Source: an uncultured Pedobacter sp.
GTDB lineage: Bacteria; Bacteroidota; Bacteroidia; Sphingobacteriales; Sphingobacteriaceae
Length of the DNA stretch: 64,000 nt
Assembly: GCF_946480185.1 (NCBI RefSeq)
Contig: NZ_CAMLIG010000016.1
Location: 1 to 64,000, forward strand
Direction: 5' to 3'
A program made the translations under genes and the position numbers. Positions 16,574 to 26,061 of the stretch are shown in pieces (the stretch's first letter is position 1; every line of letters starts with the position of its first letter). Below the pieces are notes generated by a model. The model saw only the letters and a list, made by a program, of their open reading frames with translations, was not told the DNA's origin and did no database searches.

Positions 16574-19500
16574 ATGAAGATTAAAAACTTAAAACCTTTA
16601 CTATTCTTACTGTTAACCGCTTTTCAGCTTCATGCCCAAAGCGGTTCTGCTATAAAAATAGATATTGCTAAAAAGCCTATTCAAGAAGTTTTCTTAAACG
16701 GAAGTTGGGGTTTTATGCCGGCAATAGGAATTAACAAACCATCGGGTACACAAGCAAATTTTGTTGATGCAAAAGCTCAGGAGATTTTCAATAATACCAA
16801 CAGTAATGTTTCGCCATTTCAAATCAAAGTCCCACAGTTTTTAAATAGAGTTTCGTGGTGGTTACCTCATGTTTCGGATGAATTTGAAGAACAAGAGACG
16901 GCAAGAATTAAAGCACTACCTTTTAAAACTGATAATTTGCAGGCGGGTTGGTATATAAAAACAATTGATCTAAATGGACAAAGTAATACAGCTGAGATTT
17001 ATGCCGATTTTGAAGGCGTAGCTACCGTTTCGAGAGTTTATTGTAACGGACAATATGTTGGCGGTCATTTGGGGATGTTCGGTTCTTTTTCTTGTAAGCT
17101 AACTCCCTACATAAAAGCAGGTAAAAAGAACCAGCTTTTGGTTTATGTGGAACGAGGCACAAAAGCAGATAAGGGCGATGAAGTGGTTTCCGTAGCCGTA
17201 ACCATGCCTATTACCCGCGACTTACTCACTTCTTTAAACTCGGGCATGTTTGGTGGTTTTGGCAACGGACCTCGGGCAAAATTTATGGGAATTTGGCAGC
17301 TGGTAAAACTGAGGATTTCAAAAGTTGGAGGCAAAATAGACGATGTGTTTTTTAACCCTTCCTTAACCGGACATCAATTAGAATTTACATTAATCAACCC
17401 TACAAAAACATTGGTTAATGCCAAGTTGAATTATATTTTAAAAGATCATCAAACTGGTGTTACTTTATTTAATGATGAGTTTACGATTGCGTTAACGCCC
17501 GGAGAGAATGTAATTAAAAAAGTAAAATCTGGGCTTAACCCAAAATTATGGACACCAGATCATCCAAATTTATACGATTTAGATGTTACCTTAAATGATA
17601 ACAATGGTAACAAGCTAGATTTTTGGCAAACACCTGTTGGTTATCGTACCGTAACTACAAAAGGAGAGCAACTTTATTTAAATGGGCATCCATATTGGGT
17701 ACGTGGTGCGGGGCAACCCATCTATGGTTATAAACCTACAGATTCTGCCACTGCCCGAGGGTTTTTACAATTAATGCATGATGGAAACGAAGTTTATACC
17801 CGTACTGGTTGTAATACTTGGAACACATTGTGGTACGGTTTAGCAGATGAAATTGGTGTTGGTGTTACCGATGAAGGAATTAGACCTTGGGCTTTAATGA
17901 GCAAAGCACCACCACCACCAGCTGCTATTTTGCAACAATGGAAAGAAGAACAATTGGAAGTCATTAAAAAATATCGCAATCATCCTAGTGTGATGATTTA
18001 CTCCATTTCTAATGAAGGATTGCAAGGTGATTATGAAAATCCCATTAAACAGGCCATATTTAAAGATATTATAGATGCGGTAAGAAAAATGGATCCTAGT
18101 CGCCCGATTATCCAAACTTCTGGCGATCCTGATGTAGCTAAAAACGCAGATATTGAAGACGTACATGCCTATTGGGGTTGGTACGAGTCTTCTTCATTTA
18201 TGAATGACTACACCAAGCCAATGCGAGGTTTAACGCTAAATGATGGAAGACCATTTATAAACCATGAAAGCGCAGTTCCTTATTCTATGATTGATAATGG
18301 GGCTGTGCATCCTGCTTATGTGAAAAGGTTTTCTGCACAATCTTGGGTAGGCGATATTGGCACTTATGCAAAAGGTAAAGACGTATCATATTATCAAAAT
18401 CATATTTTAGCAGAGGCTAAATTAAAAGCAGAAAAATTAAGGTATAGCAGAAAAGCATTACCAACTGCCGGTGTTTTACTCTTTGCAAATTGTACTTGGA
18501 TACAAAACGCACTATCAAAACCAGTAGCTCAATGGAAACCATTTCCTGTTTATTATGGTGTAAAAGAAGCTTTTGAACCTGTTTTAGCATCTTTGGCAAC
18601 TACACAAAGATTTTTTTATGAAGGAGATGAAGTTAAAACAAAACTTTATTTGGTAAATGATAATGTAGACTTTAAGAATTTAAAAGGAATTAATGTTGAT
18701 TTATCTGTTTCAATTGGAGATAAAGTGGTTACTTCTAAAATAATCCCTATTGGGGATGTTGATTATTTTGAAGTAAAGGATGTGGAAGCATCTTTTGAAA
18801 TACCTAAAATCAGTAACAATAAACAACAGGCAATCATTAAATTAAAGGTTAAAGACTTAAGCGGAAAAACATTATCAGAAAATTCTTATCCCATAGAAAT
18901 TGCAACCCAACAATGGGCAACGCAAGAAAAAAGTAAATCTCTTAATATTGTTGTTTTGGGAGTGAATGATGAGGTTAAAAATTCTATCTCACAGATGGGA
19001 AACATCATTGATAAACCCTTTAAAAAAATTAAAGCTAAAGCTGATGTGATTGTTTTGGGATCTACTGCTACTGGTTTTACTCCAAAAGAAATTCAAAGAG
19101 CTTTAAAACTCGGAGGAAGGTTGTTGGTTTTGGATCAAGGGAAATTTGCTCATCGTTTTTGTGAGGATGCTATTAAAGAAGTTGATGGAAAATCAGCAGC
19201 TTCGAAACCACATTTAGAAGATTTTATGTTTGATTCTGGCTCAGGAAATTCATCTACTGTGGATAGCATAAAAGGGGAGTTTGTAGAAATGCTAAATTGG
19301 AAAAAGAGCATTAAGCTTCTTGATGGTTTAGATGCCATGGATTGGAAATGGTGGAGTAGAGGAGAAGGTAAACCTGCTTATGTAGCAAACGCTAGCCATA
19401 AAATTGATTTAAAAAACGCAAAGGTTATCCCAATTGGGCGTTATTTAGAACCACATTTTTATTGGAGCGGTGATCTACAAAAAATATATGATGCTAAGAT

Positions 19501-19639
19501 TGGCTTTCCTGTATTTGCAGTAAAAGAGGATTGGGGAACCGTTTTGGTGTGTGATTTAGCGATATCAGATGCTATAAAATATGACCCAAGAGCAGCTAAA
19601 ACTTTGAAGAATTTAATTACCGAGCCTTTAACGAATTAA
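16574..19639 (+). CDS. Secreted GH2 family beta-glycosidase
   Basis: 1021 residues with a signal peptide cleaved after LHAQ. The N-terminal jelly roll (LNGSWGFMPAIG, then ADFEGVATVSRVYCNGQYVG) is followed by an Ig-like domain and the catalytic barrel. The acid/base is in MIYSISNEGLQ (E481) and the nucleophile in FINHESAVPY (E565). The last ~350 residues add a beta domain and a Rossmann-like segment (ADVIVLGSTATGF, GGRLLVLDQGKFAH) that resembles a glutamine-amidotransferase-like fold. GH2 covers beta-galactosidase, beta-mannosidase and beta-glucuronidase; the long variant C-terminus matches none of the classical types. A Pro-rich loop (APPPPAAIL) precedes the acid/base strand. Confidence 0.85.
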   Translation: MKIKNLKPLLFLLLTAFQLHAQSGSAIKIDIAKKPIQEVFLNGSWGFMPAIGINKPSGTQANFVDAKAQEIFNNTNSNVSPFQIKVPQFLNRVSWWLPHVSDEFEEQETARIKALPFKTDNLQAGWYIKTIDLNGQSNTAEIYADFEGVATVSRVYCNGQYVGGHLGMFGSFSCKLTPYIKAGKKNQLLVYVERGTKADKGDEVVSVAVTMPITRDLLTSLNSGMFGGFGNGPRAKFMGIWQLVKLRISKVGGKIDDVFFNPSLTGHQLEFTLINPTKTLVNAKLNYILKDHQTGVTLFNDEFTIALTPGENVIKKVKSGLNPKLWTPDHPNLYDLDVTLNDNNGNKLDFWQTPVGYRTVTTKGEQLYLNGHPYWVRGAGQPIYGYKPTDSATARGFLQLMHDGNEVYTRTGCNTWNTLWYGLADEIGVGVTDEGIRPWALMSKAPPPPAAILQQWKEEQLEVIKKYRNHPSVMIYSISNEGLQGDYENPIKQAIFKDIIDAVRKMDPSRPIIQTSGDPDVAKNADIEDVHAYWGWYESSSFMNDYTKPMRGLTLNDGRPFINHESAVPYSMIDNGAVHPAYVKRFSAQSWVGDIGTYAKGKDVSYYQNHILAEAKLKAEKLRYSRKALPTAGVLLFANCTWIQNALSKPVAQWKPFPVYYGVKEAFEPVLASLATTQRFFYEGDEVKTKLYLVNDNVDFKNLKGINVDLSVSIGDKVVTSKIIPIGDVDYFEVKDVEASFEIPKISNNKQQAIIKLKVKDLSGKTLSENSYPIEIATQQWATQEKSKSLNIVVLGVNDEVKNSISQMGNIIDKPFKKIKAKADVIVLGSTATGFTPKEIQRALKLGGRLLVLDQGKFAHRFCEDAIKEVDGKSAASKPHLEDFMFDSGSGNSSTVDSIKGEFVEMLNWKKSIKLLDGLDAMDWKWWSRGEGKPAYVANASHKIDLKNAKVIPIGRYLEPHFYWSGDLQKIYDAKIGFPVFAVKEDWGTVLVCDLAISDAIKYDPRAAKTLKNLITEPLTN

Positions 19640-19720
19640 TAATAATGAGTTTCTAAATTGTTAAAAAAACTAAACATCATGATTGGATTATGTTTAATTT
19701 TAGCGAACAGACCAACAATT

Positions 19721-20613
19721 ATGATGTTTAATAAACTTATATTCAAATTATCAATTATAATGTTTGCGATATTGGGTTCAAATATGGCTCATTCACAAGT
19801 AGTTATCACTAAAAATTACATACCACCTGCTCAAAAGCAAAGAGAGATTGGTACTACTACATTTATACAAAATATTAGATATGGTACAATCCCTAAAATT
19901 GCAGATGATTCCATTTCTGATAGGATTTTAGATTTATATCTGCCCAAAAAATTGAATGACACTGAGAAACTTCCTGTGTTTATATTTATACACGGAGGTG
20001 GCTTTTCTGGAGGTGATAAGGGAATGGTAGATTTATGTTCAAAAATCGCTGATCAAGGTTTTGCAGTAATTTCTATCAATTATCGTTTAACACTAAAGTA
20101 TAAGAAGGATAAGAACGCATCTTGTTCTACAAATATGTCTAAAGGCTTGCCAATAGGCGGGTCATTTTATCCGTTATTAAACGAAGCAATCAAAAATGCT
20201 TCTGATGATGCCATCATGGCATTGGGATGGATAAAAAGCAACTCATCAAAATATAAACTAAACACCAATAAAGTGGCCATTTGCGGAGGATCAGCGGGAT
20301 CTATGACGGCCTTATATGTTGCTTATGCTTCTCATCAAAAAGTTTTGCCTATAAAAGTTGTGGTAGATTTATGGGGAGGTTTAGAGAACACCAACATCAA
20401 AAAAAAAATGCACCAGTCATATTAATTTATCATGGCGATGTAGATAAATTAATAAATGTTGATTATGCTTATGCGCTACAAAAAAGAATGAAAGAATTAG
20501 GTTCGGAGAAATCTGTCATTCATATTTTAGAAGGTAAAGGGCATGCCCAATATAAATACATTGCTGCTAATAAAATAGACGAAATTGCTGAATTTTTAAA
20601 AGCAAACCTCTAA
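19721..20613 (+). pseudogene. Secreted alpha/beta hydrolase (esterase) with frameshift in an A10 run
   Basis: The first frame carries a signal peptide (MMFNKLIFKLSIIMFAILG), the oxyanion HGGGFSGGDK and the nucleophile elbow ICGGSAGSMTAL, then stops at 20425. The next frame continues the same fold (APVILIYHGDVDKLINVDYA, with the acid Asp, and GKGHAQYKYIAA, with the catalytic His) to 20613. The break falls in a run of ten A at 20399-20408; eight or eleven A would restore one frame. It is either a true pseudogene, a homopolymer sequencing error, or a gene rescued by slippage on the A-run. The longer in-frame start at 19658 lacks a signal peptide at its very N-terminus. It lies between the GH2 and GH3 genes. 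Confidence 0.75.
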
Positions 20614-20695
20614 CTCATTCCAATTTTATCTCCAAAAGCATAAGGCCTAATGGCTATCAAATCGTTTTAAGAAATATCATTAAAATTTATTTTAA

Positions 20696-23107
20696 ATGAA
20701 TAAAATACAAAATTTATTAACAGCGTTAACCCTCCTATCAACCCCATTGTTAGCACAAAAAAAATCGAACATTTATCATAAAGATTGGATAGATTTTAAT
20801 AAAAATGGGATGATGGATGTTTTTGAAAATCCAAAAGCAAACATCAACGATCGGGTAAAAAACCTTTTATCTTTGATGACAGTAGATGAAAAAACCAATC
20901 AGTTGGCTACACTTTATGGTTACCCAAGAGTGTTGAGAGATTCTTTGCCAACTCCGCAATGGAAAAATGAAATATGGAAAGATGGCATTGCTAATATCGA
21001 TGAGGAATTGAACGGTAGAGGAAATGGTAGTAATTACTTTAGCCCCTTAAGTTATCCTTTTAGCAACCACGCAAAAGCTATTAATCAAATACAGAAATGG
21101 TTTGTAGAAGAAACACGTATGGGAATTCCTGTAGATTTCACCAATGAAGGAATCCATGGTTTAACTCATACCAAAGCTACTCCATTGCCCGCTCCAATAG
21201 GTATTGGAAGTACATGGAACAAAGATTTAGTATTAAAGGCGGGAGAAATTGTAGGCGAAGAAGGAAAAGCTTTAGGTTATACTAATGTTTATGCACCTAT
21301 TTTGGATGTCAGTAGAGACCCACGATGGGGACGTGTGTTAGAAACCTACGGAGAAGACCCTTTTTTGATTGCCGAATTAGGAAAACAAATGGTACTTGGA
21401 ATACAAAGCCAAGGAATTGTTGCAACATTAAAGCATTATGCCGTTTATAGTGTGCCAAAAGGTGGTAGAGATGGGAATGCTAGAACGGATCCACATGTTG
21501 CACCGCGTGAATTACATGAAATGTTTTTATATCCTTTTAAAAGGGTAATCCAAGAAGCGCATCCTATGGGTGTAATGAGTAGTTATAATGATTATGACGG
21601 TGTACCCATTACGGCTAGCCATTATTTTTTAACTGATTTGCTGCGTCAGAAATATGGCTTTAAAGGTTATGTAGTATCTGATAGCAGGGCTGTAGAATAC
21701 GTTTATTCTAAGCATCACGTGGCCGCTTCTGATAAAGAAGCAGTTCGTCAGGTTTTTGAGGCAGGTTTAAATGTACGTACGGATTTTACAGATCCTGGTG
21801 ATTATATTCTTCCGCTACGTGAATTAGTTAAAGAAGGAAAAGTAGCCATGCAAACATTAGACAGTAGGGTTGCGGATGTGTTAAAAGTGAAAATGGAATT
21901 GGGATTGTTTGATAGTCCTTATGTTAAAGATGTAATGGCTGCTGATAAAATTGTAGGTGCCGATAGACACTTGGATTTCATGTTAGATATCCAAAAGCAA
22001 TCTTTAGTGCTTCTTAAAAATCAAGATAAGTTACTCCCGCTAGATAAAAACAATATCAAAAATATTTTAATCACAGGCCCATTGGCAAAAGAATCAAATT
22101 ACCAGGAGAGCCGTTACGGCCCATCTTTTGTACCTTTAATTAACGTTTATGATGGGATAAAAACACAAGTTGGGAGTATGGTTAATGTAAATTACGCAAA
22201 AGGATGTGATATAGTAGACCCTACTTGGCCAGAGAGTGAAATTATTTATACACCTCTTTCCCAAAAAGAGCAAGATGGCATTGATAAAGCAGTAGAAGAG
22301 GCAAAGAAAAACGATGTGATCATTGCTGTTTTGGGTGAAGGTTCAAAAGAAACCGGTGAAAGTAAATCAAGAACATCATTAGATTTACCAGGCCGCCAAA
22401 AGCAGTTGTTAAGAGCGCTTTATGCTACGGGGAAGCCTGTGGTTTTGGTGATGATAAACGGACAACCTTTAACCATTAATTGGGCAAATAAATATATTCC
22501 AGCAATTTTAGAAGCATGGTTTCCTGCTGCTTCTGGTGGAAAAGCCATTGCCGAAACCTTGTTCGGAGACTATAATCCAGGAGGGAAATTACCTATCACT
22601 TTCCCTAAAACGACTGGACAAATTGAAATGAACTTTCCTTTTAAGCCAGGTTCACAAGCGGATCAATCTACGGGAGGAGATAAAAATAATGGTTACGGAA
22701 ACAGCAGGGTTAATGGTTTTCTTTATCCATTTGGTTTTGGTTTAAGCTACACTACTTTCAGCTACAGCAATTTAAAACTCAGCAAAGATCACATCAATAA
22801 TCAAGGGCAGTTAGAGGTAAATGTAGATATAAAGAATACTGGTGACCGTAAAGGTGATGAGGTAGTTCAACTTTATCTTAAAGATATGGTTAGCAGTGTT
22901 ACCACTTATGATAGCCAATTGCGAGGTTTTGAAAGGGTAAGTTTAAATCCGGGAGAAACGAAAACGGTGTCATTTACTATAAAGCCTCAGGATTTAGAAT
23001 TATTGGATAAAAATAGGAACTGGACAGTAGAGCCTGGCGAGTTTGAAGTAAGGATTGGTGCTTCTTCAGAAGATATTAAACTCACAAAAAAGTTTGAGGT
23101 AGATTAG
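20696..23107 (+). CDS. Secreted GH3 family beta-glycosidase
   Basis: 803 residues, signal peptide ending near PLLAQ. An acidic segment DFNKNGMMDVFENP, common in Bacteroidota GH3 enzymes, precedes the catalytic barrel (DVSRDPRWGRVLETYGEDP, TLKHYAVYSVPKGGRDGN). The nucleophile Asp lies in YVVSDSRAVEYV (D329), where SDSRA replaces the SDWGA of classic beta-glucosidases. The second alpha/beta domain (GEGSKETGESKSRTSLDLPG) and a C-terminal fibronectin-III-like domain (DEVVQLYL) are present. GH3 includes beta-glucosidases, beta-xylosidases and arabinofuranosidases. The altered nucleophile loop argues for a non-glucose sugar. Confidence 0.92.
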   Translation: MNKIQNLLTALTLLSTPLLAQKKSNIYHKDWIDFNKNGMMDVFENPKANINDRVKNLLSLMTVDEKTNQLATLYGYPRVLRDSLPTPQWKNEIWKDGIANIDEELNGRGNGSNYFSPLSYPFSNHAKAINQIQKWFVEETRMGIPVDFTNEGIHGLTHTKATPLPAPIGIGSTWNKDLVLKAGEIVGEEGKALGYTNVYAPILDVSRDPRWGRVLETYGEDPFLIAELGKQMVLGIQSQGIVATLKHYAVYSVPKGGRDGNARTDPHVAPRELHEMFLYPFKRVIQEAHPMGVMSSYNDYDGVPITASHYFLTDLLRQKYGFKGYVVSDSRAVEYVYSKHHVAASDKEAVRQVFEAGLNVRTDFTDPGDYILPLRELVKEGKVAMQTLDSRVADVLKVKMELGLFDSPYVKDVMAADKIVGADRHLDFMLDIQKQSLVLLKNQDKLLPLDKNNIKNILITGPLAKESNYQESRYGPSFVPLINVYDGIKTQVGSMVNVNYAKGCDIVDPTWPESEIIYTPLSQKEQDGIDKAVEEAKKNDVIIAVLGEGSKETGESKSRTSLDLPGRQKQLLRALYATGKPVVLVMINGQPLTINWANKYIPAILEAWFPAASGGKAIAETLFGDYNPGGKLPITFPKTTGQIEMNFPFKPGSQADQSTGGDKNNGYGNSRVNGFLYPFGFGLSYTTFSYSNLKLSKDHINNQGQLEVNVDIKNTGDRKGDEVVQLYLKDMVSSVTTYDSQLRGFERVSLNPGETKTVSFTIKPQDLELLDKNRNWTVEPGEFEVRIGASSEDIKLTKKFEVD

Positions 23108-23173
23108 TTGATTTTTAGAGTTATTTGAAAATAAATAAAATCCTAGGCTTATAAATCGACTTGTTTATTGATC

Positions 23174-23502
23174 TTAATTTTTAATTGTAGTATTAAATTC
23201 TGAAGGTGTAACCCCAAATTGCTTTTTGAAACATCTAGTAAAATAAGCAGGATCAATACACCCTGTTTCGTAAGATATTTCTGAAATGGTTCCAGCTTGT
23301 TTTTTTAATAGTTGGACAGCCCTTTTTAGCCTAACAGTTCTAATGAACTCATTGGGCGATTGTCCTGAAACTTGTTTCAGTTTACGATAAAAAGCAGATC
23401 TTCCCATCCCCATTTCTTCCACAAAATTTTCTATATCGTATTCACTATTACTTAAATTTTCTGCCTCAATTATTTTGTAATCTGTTTCAAAACAATTTAG
23501 TA
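23174..23502 (-). pseudogene. 3' fragment of HTCS regulator: AraC-type DNA-binding domain
   Basis: The C-terminal ~108 residues of a hybrid two-component system protein: linker SNSEYDIENFVEEMGMGRSA, then FYRKLKQVSGQSPNEFIRT and TISEISYETGCIDPAYFTR. It is cut from the kinase part by the IS982-family element at 23503-24522. An open frame of 139 codons that starts inside the IS covers it, but its first residues come from IS DNA. Removing the IS and one copy of the 5-bp target repeat joins it in frame to the kinase fragment: ...IRKHLL then NCFETDYKIIEAENL. Most of a receiver domain is missing at that junction. Without a promoter or phosphorylation input it is probably non-functional. Confidence 0.85.
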
Positions 23503-24522
23503 ACCTGAGTTCGATTTTAAAATAAGGCGACTTGAGTTGACTGGACAGGATCATATTTAATAGCTGGTTTTTTAGGGAAAAAGCTGTAAGCAATCAGCCC
23601 TGACAGGATGTTGGTCATGAAGTTGCCAAAAGAGCGGTGCCTAGAATGTTCAATCTGGCACATGTTCTTCAGCTCATCGTTGATGGTCTCGATGACAGAG
23701 CGTTTTCTTAACAGTATCTTATCCTTTAGCTCCATCAGGCAGTTCTTCATGTTGTTCCGGATGCTGGTGACCAGATGCAGGCCGTCGACAAACAGTATGT
23801 TGGTCAGTTCTTTTGATATATACCCTTTGTCCCCGTACAGTTTTCCTTTGACCGCTTCTATAAACCTTTCGTTCCTAAGCGGTTCCCTGTCATCTACGTT
23901 GCCTTGGGTAATCACGAAGTTGAGGATCTCGCCCCTGTCGTTGACGATCAGGTGGAGCTTGAAGCCGAAGAAATACCCCATGGTAGACTTGCCCCTGGCA
24001 GCGGTATCCCTGAACACTCTGTTACGGTTGATCCGTTTGTTCTTACATACCCTGACCGGGGTGGAGTCTACAAAAGAGATCCCTGTGCATTCGCCCAGAC
24101 AGCAGGTCTTGAGGAAAATCGTCATGGGCAGAATAGCTGACTGCATGAGCTCGGTAAAGCGGTTATAGGATACTGTACTGGGGAATTCTGCCTGCAAATG
24201 CTTTTGGACATAGTGCCGATAGAAGTGTTTCATGTTCCTGAAGCCGCCTGAATGGAACAGGGTCATCAGAGTGATCACTTCGCTATCGGACATACGTGGC
24301 CTGCGTTTAGGCTTGTTGCCTATCATGGAAGAGCTTAAAATGCCCTTAAATTCTTTGCAGAACTCATCTGTTAAATAGAAAATTTCTGTAACTTTATCGG
24401 TGGTAATATTCATGTATTTTATAATTATATATTTGATTTTCAGATACTTAAATATATAAAATAATACTGGATATTACCTCTTTTTTCTGTTAAAAATCCT
24501 TAATTATTAATCGAACTCAGGT
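23503..24522 (-). mobile_element. IS982-family insertion sequence, complete, in HTCS gene
   Basis: A 1020-bp element bounded by perfect 14-bp terminal inverted repeats (acctgagttcgatt at 23503-23516; its complement at 24509-24522). Flanking 5-bp direct repeats TAGTA (23498-23502 and 24523-24527) are the target-site duplication. It encodes one transposase on the minus strand. Its visibly higher G+C content than the surrounding genes and undamaged ends suggest recent arrival. It interrupts the HTCS regulator between the receiver remnant and the AraC domain. Confidence 0.92.
23517..24413 (-). CDS. IS982 family transposase
   Basis: 298 residues, normal length for the family. The DDE catalytic triad can be placed as Asp in GISFVDSTPVRVCKNKR, Asp in KGKLYGDKGYIS and Glu in KRSVIETINDELKN. 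The N-terminus (DEFCKEFKGIL, then RRPRMSDSEVITLMTLFH) is typical of IS982 transposases. It catalyses cut-and-paste movement of the element. The stop codon lies directly inside the inner edge of the left inverted repeat, so the element is compact. The gene is intact and probably active. Confidence 0.93.
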   Translation of the reverse strand: MNITTDKVTEIFYLTDEFCKEFKGILSSSMIGNKPKRRPRMSDSEVITLMTLFHSGGFRNMKHFYRHYVQKHLQAEFPSTVSYNRFTELMQSAILPMTIFLKTCCLGECTGISFVDSTPVRVCKNKRINRNRVFRDTAARGKSTMGYFFGFKLHLIVNDRGEILNFVITQGNVDDREPLRNERFIEAVKGKLYGDKGYISKELTNILFVDGLHLVTSIRNNMKNCLMELKDKILLRKRSVIETINDELKNMCQIEHSRHRSFGNFMTNILSGLIAYSFFPKKPAIKYDPVQSTQVALF

Positions 24523-26061
24523 TAGTAGGTGTTTTCTGATTTCTATGTTATCATCAACAATCAATAAAATTGGTTTATTGTGATTTTTAGAAGTAGTTTT
24601 TTCTTCATTTTCATCGATTTCAGCACCAAATTCTTTGAAATTAAAGGGATTTTGTAAGCTAATTACCGATTCGCTATTTAATTCCTCTAGACTATAGTTT
24701 TGCTTGCTTACAGGCAACTCTAACCTAAAAGTGGTTCCGTTAATTCCATCGCTATTCACATTAATTATGCCTCTGTGAATTTTAACAAGGTCTTTTGTTA
24801 ATGATAATCCAATGTCATAACCATGTGTAAAAGAACGTGTTTGATTGTTTGCCTGATAAAAATGCTTAAATATATGATTTATTTCTTCAGGGTTTATTCC
24901 TTTTCCACTATCAATTACAGCTATTTTTAATCTTTCAGTCTCGTTATAAGCAGAAATCGAAATCTCTAATGTTATTTTGCCGTTAATTGGGGTAAATGAT
25001 AAAGCATTGTGAATCAAGTTATTTAAAATCTTTTCCAATTTGTCCCAGTCGCACCATAGGTTTACTGATAAGTCATCGAAAGATTTTAAGATTAATGAAA
25101 TTTTCTTTTTTTGCGCCAATAACTCAAAATTGCTTATCACTTCATCTATAAAAGCGGATAAATCACTTTCAGAAACCGATAATTTTAGATTTCCCTCTTC
25201 CATTTTCCTAAAATCCATCAACTGATTTATTAAACGTAAAAGGTGACTTACGTTATGCTGAATATGTTTTAGGTTACTTTTAACACTACTATTAAAGCTA
25301 GGGAACTGTTGGTAAAGCTGTTCTAAAGGACCCAAAATTAGGGTTAATGGTGTTCTAAACTCATGCGAGATATTGGTGAAATATTTGAATTTTAGCTCGT
25401 CAACTTCTTTAACTTTCTGTTTTCCTAAACGCTCAATTGCTAAGTTATTTTGTAGTCGTTCTTTTTCTAAAACATATTTTACAATTGCGTAAACTACTGT
25501 AAATAAGGCTAAAATATAAATTATATAAGCCCACCAGCTTAACCACCATGGTGTTAAAACGGTGATGGTAAGCAGTTTTTCTGGTGCCGACCATACGTTG
25601 TATTCATTAGTTGCCTTTACTTTTAAAATATATTTCCCCGGACTTAGGTTTGAGTAAGTAGCAAAACGCTGATCAGATTTAATGTTGATCCAGGTTTTAT
25701 CAATACCTTCCAACATATAGGCATAATTGATCTCATCAGAAATTTTATAGTTTAATCTGCTAAAAGAGAAAGAAAACGCATACTCTTTTGGGCTCAATGT
25801 AATTTTATCTTTAAAATAGATTGAACTATTATCAACCTGTTCTGTTTGGTTTTTGTTAAATATCCTAAAGTCCGTTAAAACTATTGGGTATTGCTTTTGG
25901 TCCGATTTTATACTATCCGGATGAAAGCTTACTAAACCGTTGATTCCTCCAAAATAAAGATAACCTTCTGCATCTTTTGCTAAACCAGTTTGATAATTTT
26001 CTTTGGTTAAATCGCCATCCGTAACCTCAAAAAAATTAACTGCTTGGCTGGTGGTATTGTA
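24523..26061 (-). pseudogene. Middle fragment of HTCS regulator: Y_Y_Y domain, TM, histidine kinase, receiver start
   Basis: The frame is open from 26061 down to the IS. It begins AVNFFEVTDGDLTKENYQ, continues through LYFGGINGLVSFHP and the Y_Y_Y-type sensor end (YMLEGIDKTWINIKSDQR), and reaches a TM segment WWLSWWAYIIYILALFTVVY. The kinase has the H-box FTNISHEFRTPLTLILGPLE (phospho-acceptor His), an N-box NLIHNAL and a G-box DSGKGINPEEI and LSLTKDLV. It ends in the first residues of a receiver, ILLIVDDNIEIRKHLL, where the IS has inserted. The Asp-bearing core of the receiver is absent on both sides of the IS. An internal ATG at 25797 could start a 426-residue product lacking the sensor. Confidence 0.85.

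Noticed and set aside
20281..20613. Separate 110-residue gene after the esterase
   Set aside because: From residue ~45 it is the C-terminal third of the esterase in another frame, holding its Asp and His; it is not an independent gene.
23503..23593. N-terminus of a 139-residue AraC protein
   Set aside because: The first ~30 residues are encoded by IS982 DNA; the true upstream partner is the kinase fragment on the other side of the IS.
23608..24168. 186-codon and 78-codon plus-strand frames over the transposase
   Set aside because: Shadows of the IS982 transposase, a common effect of its higher G+C.
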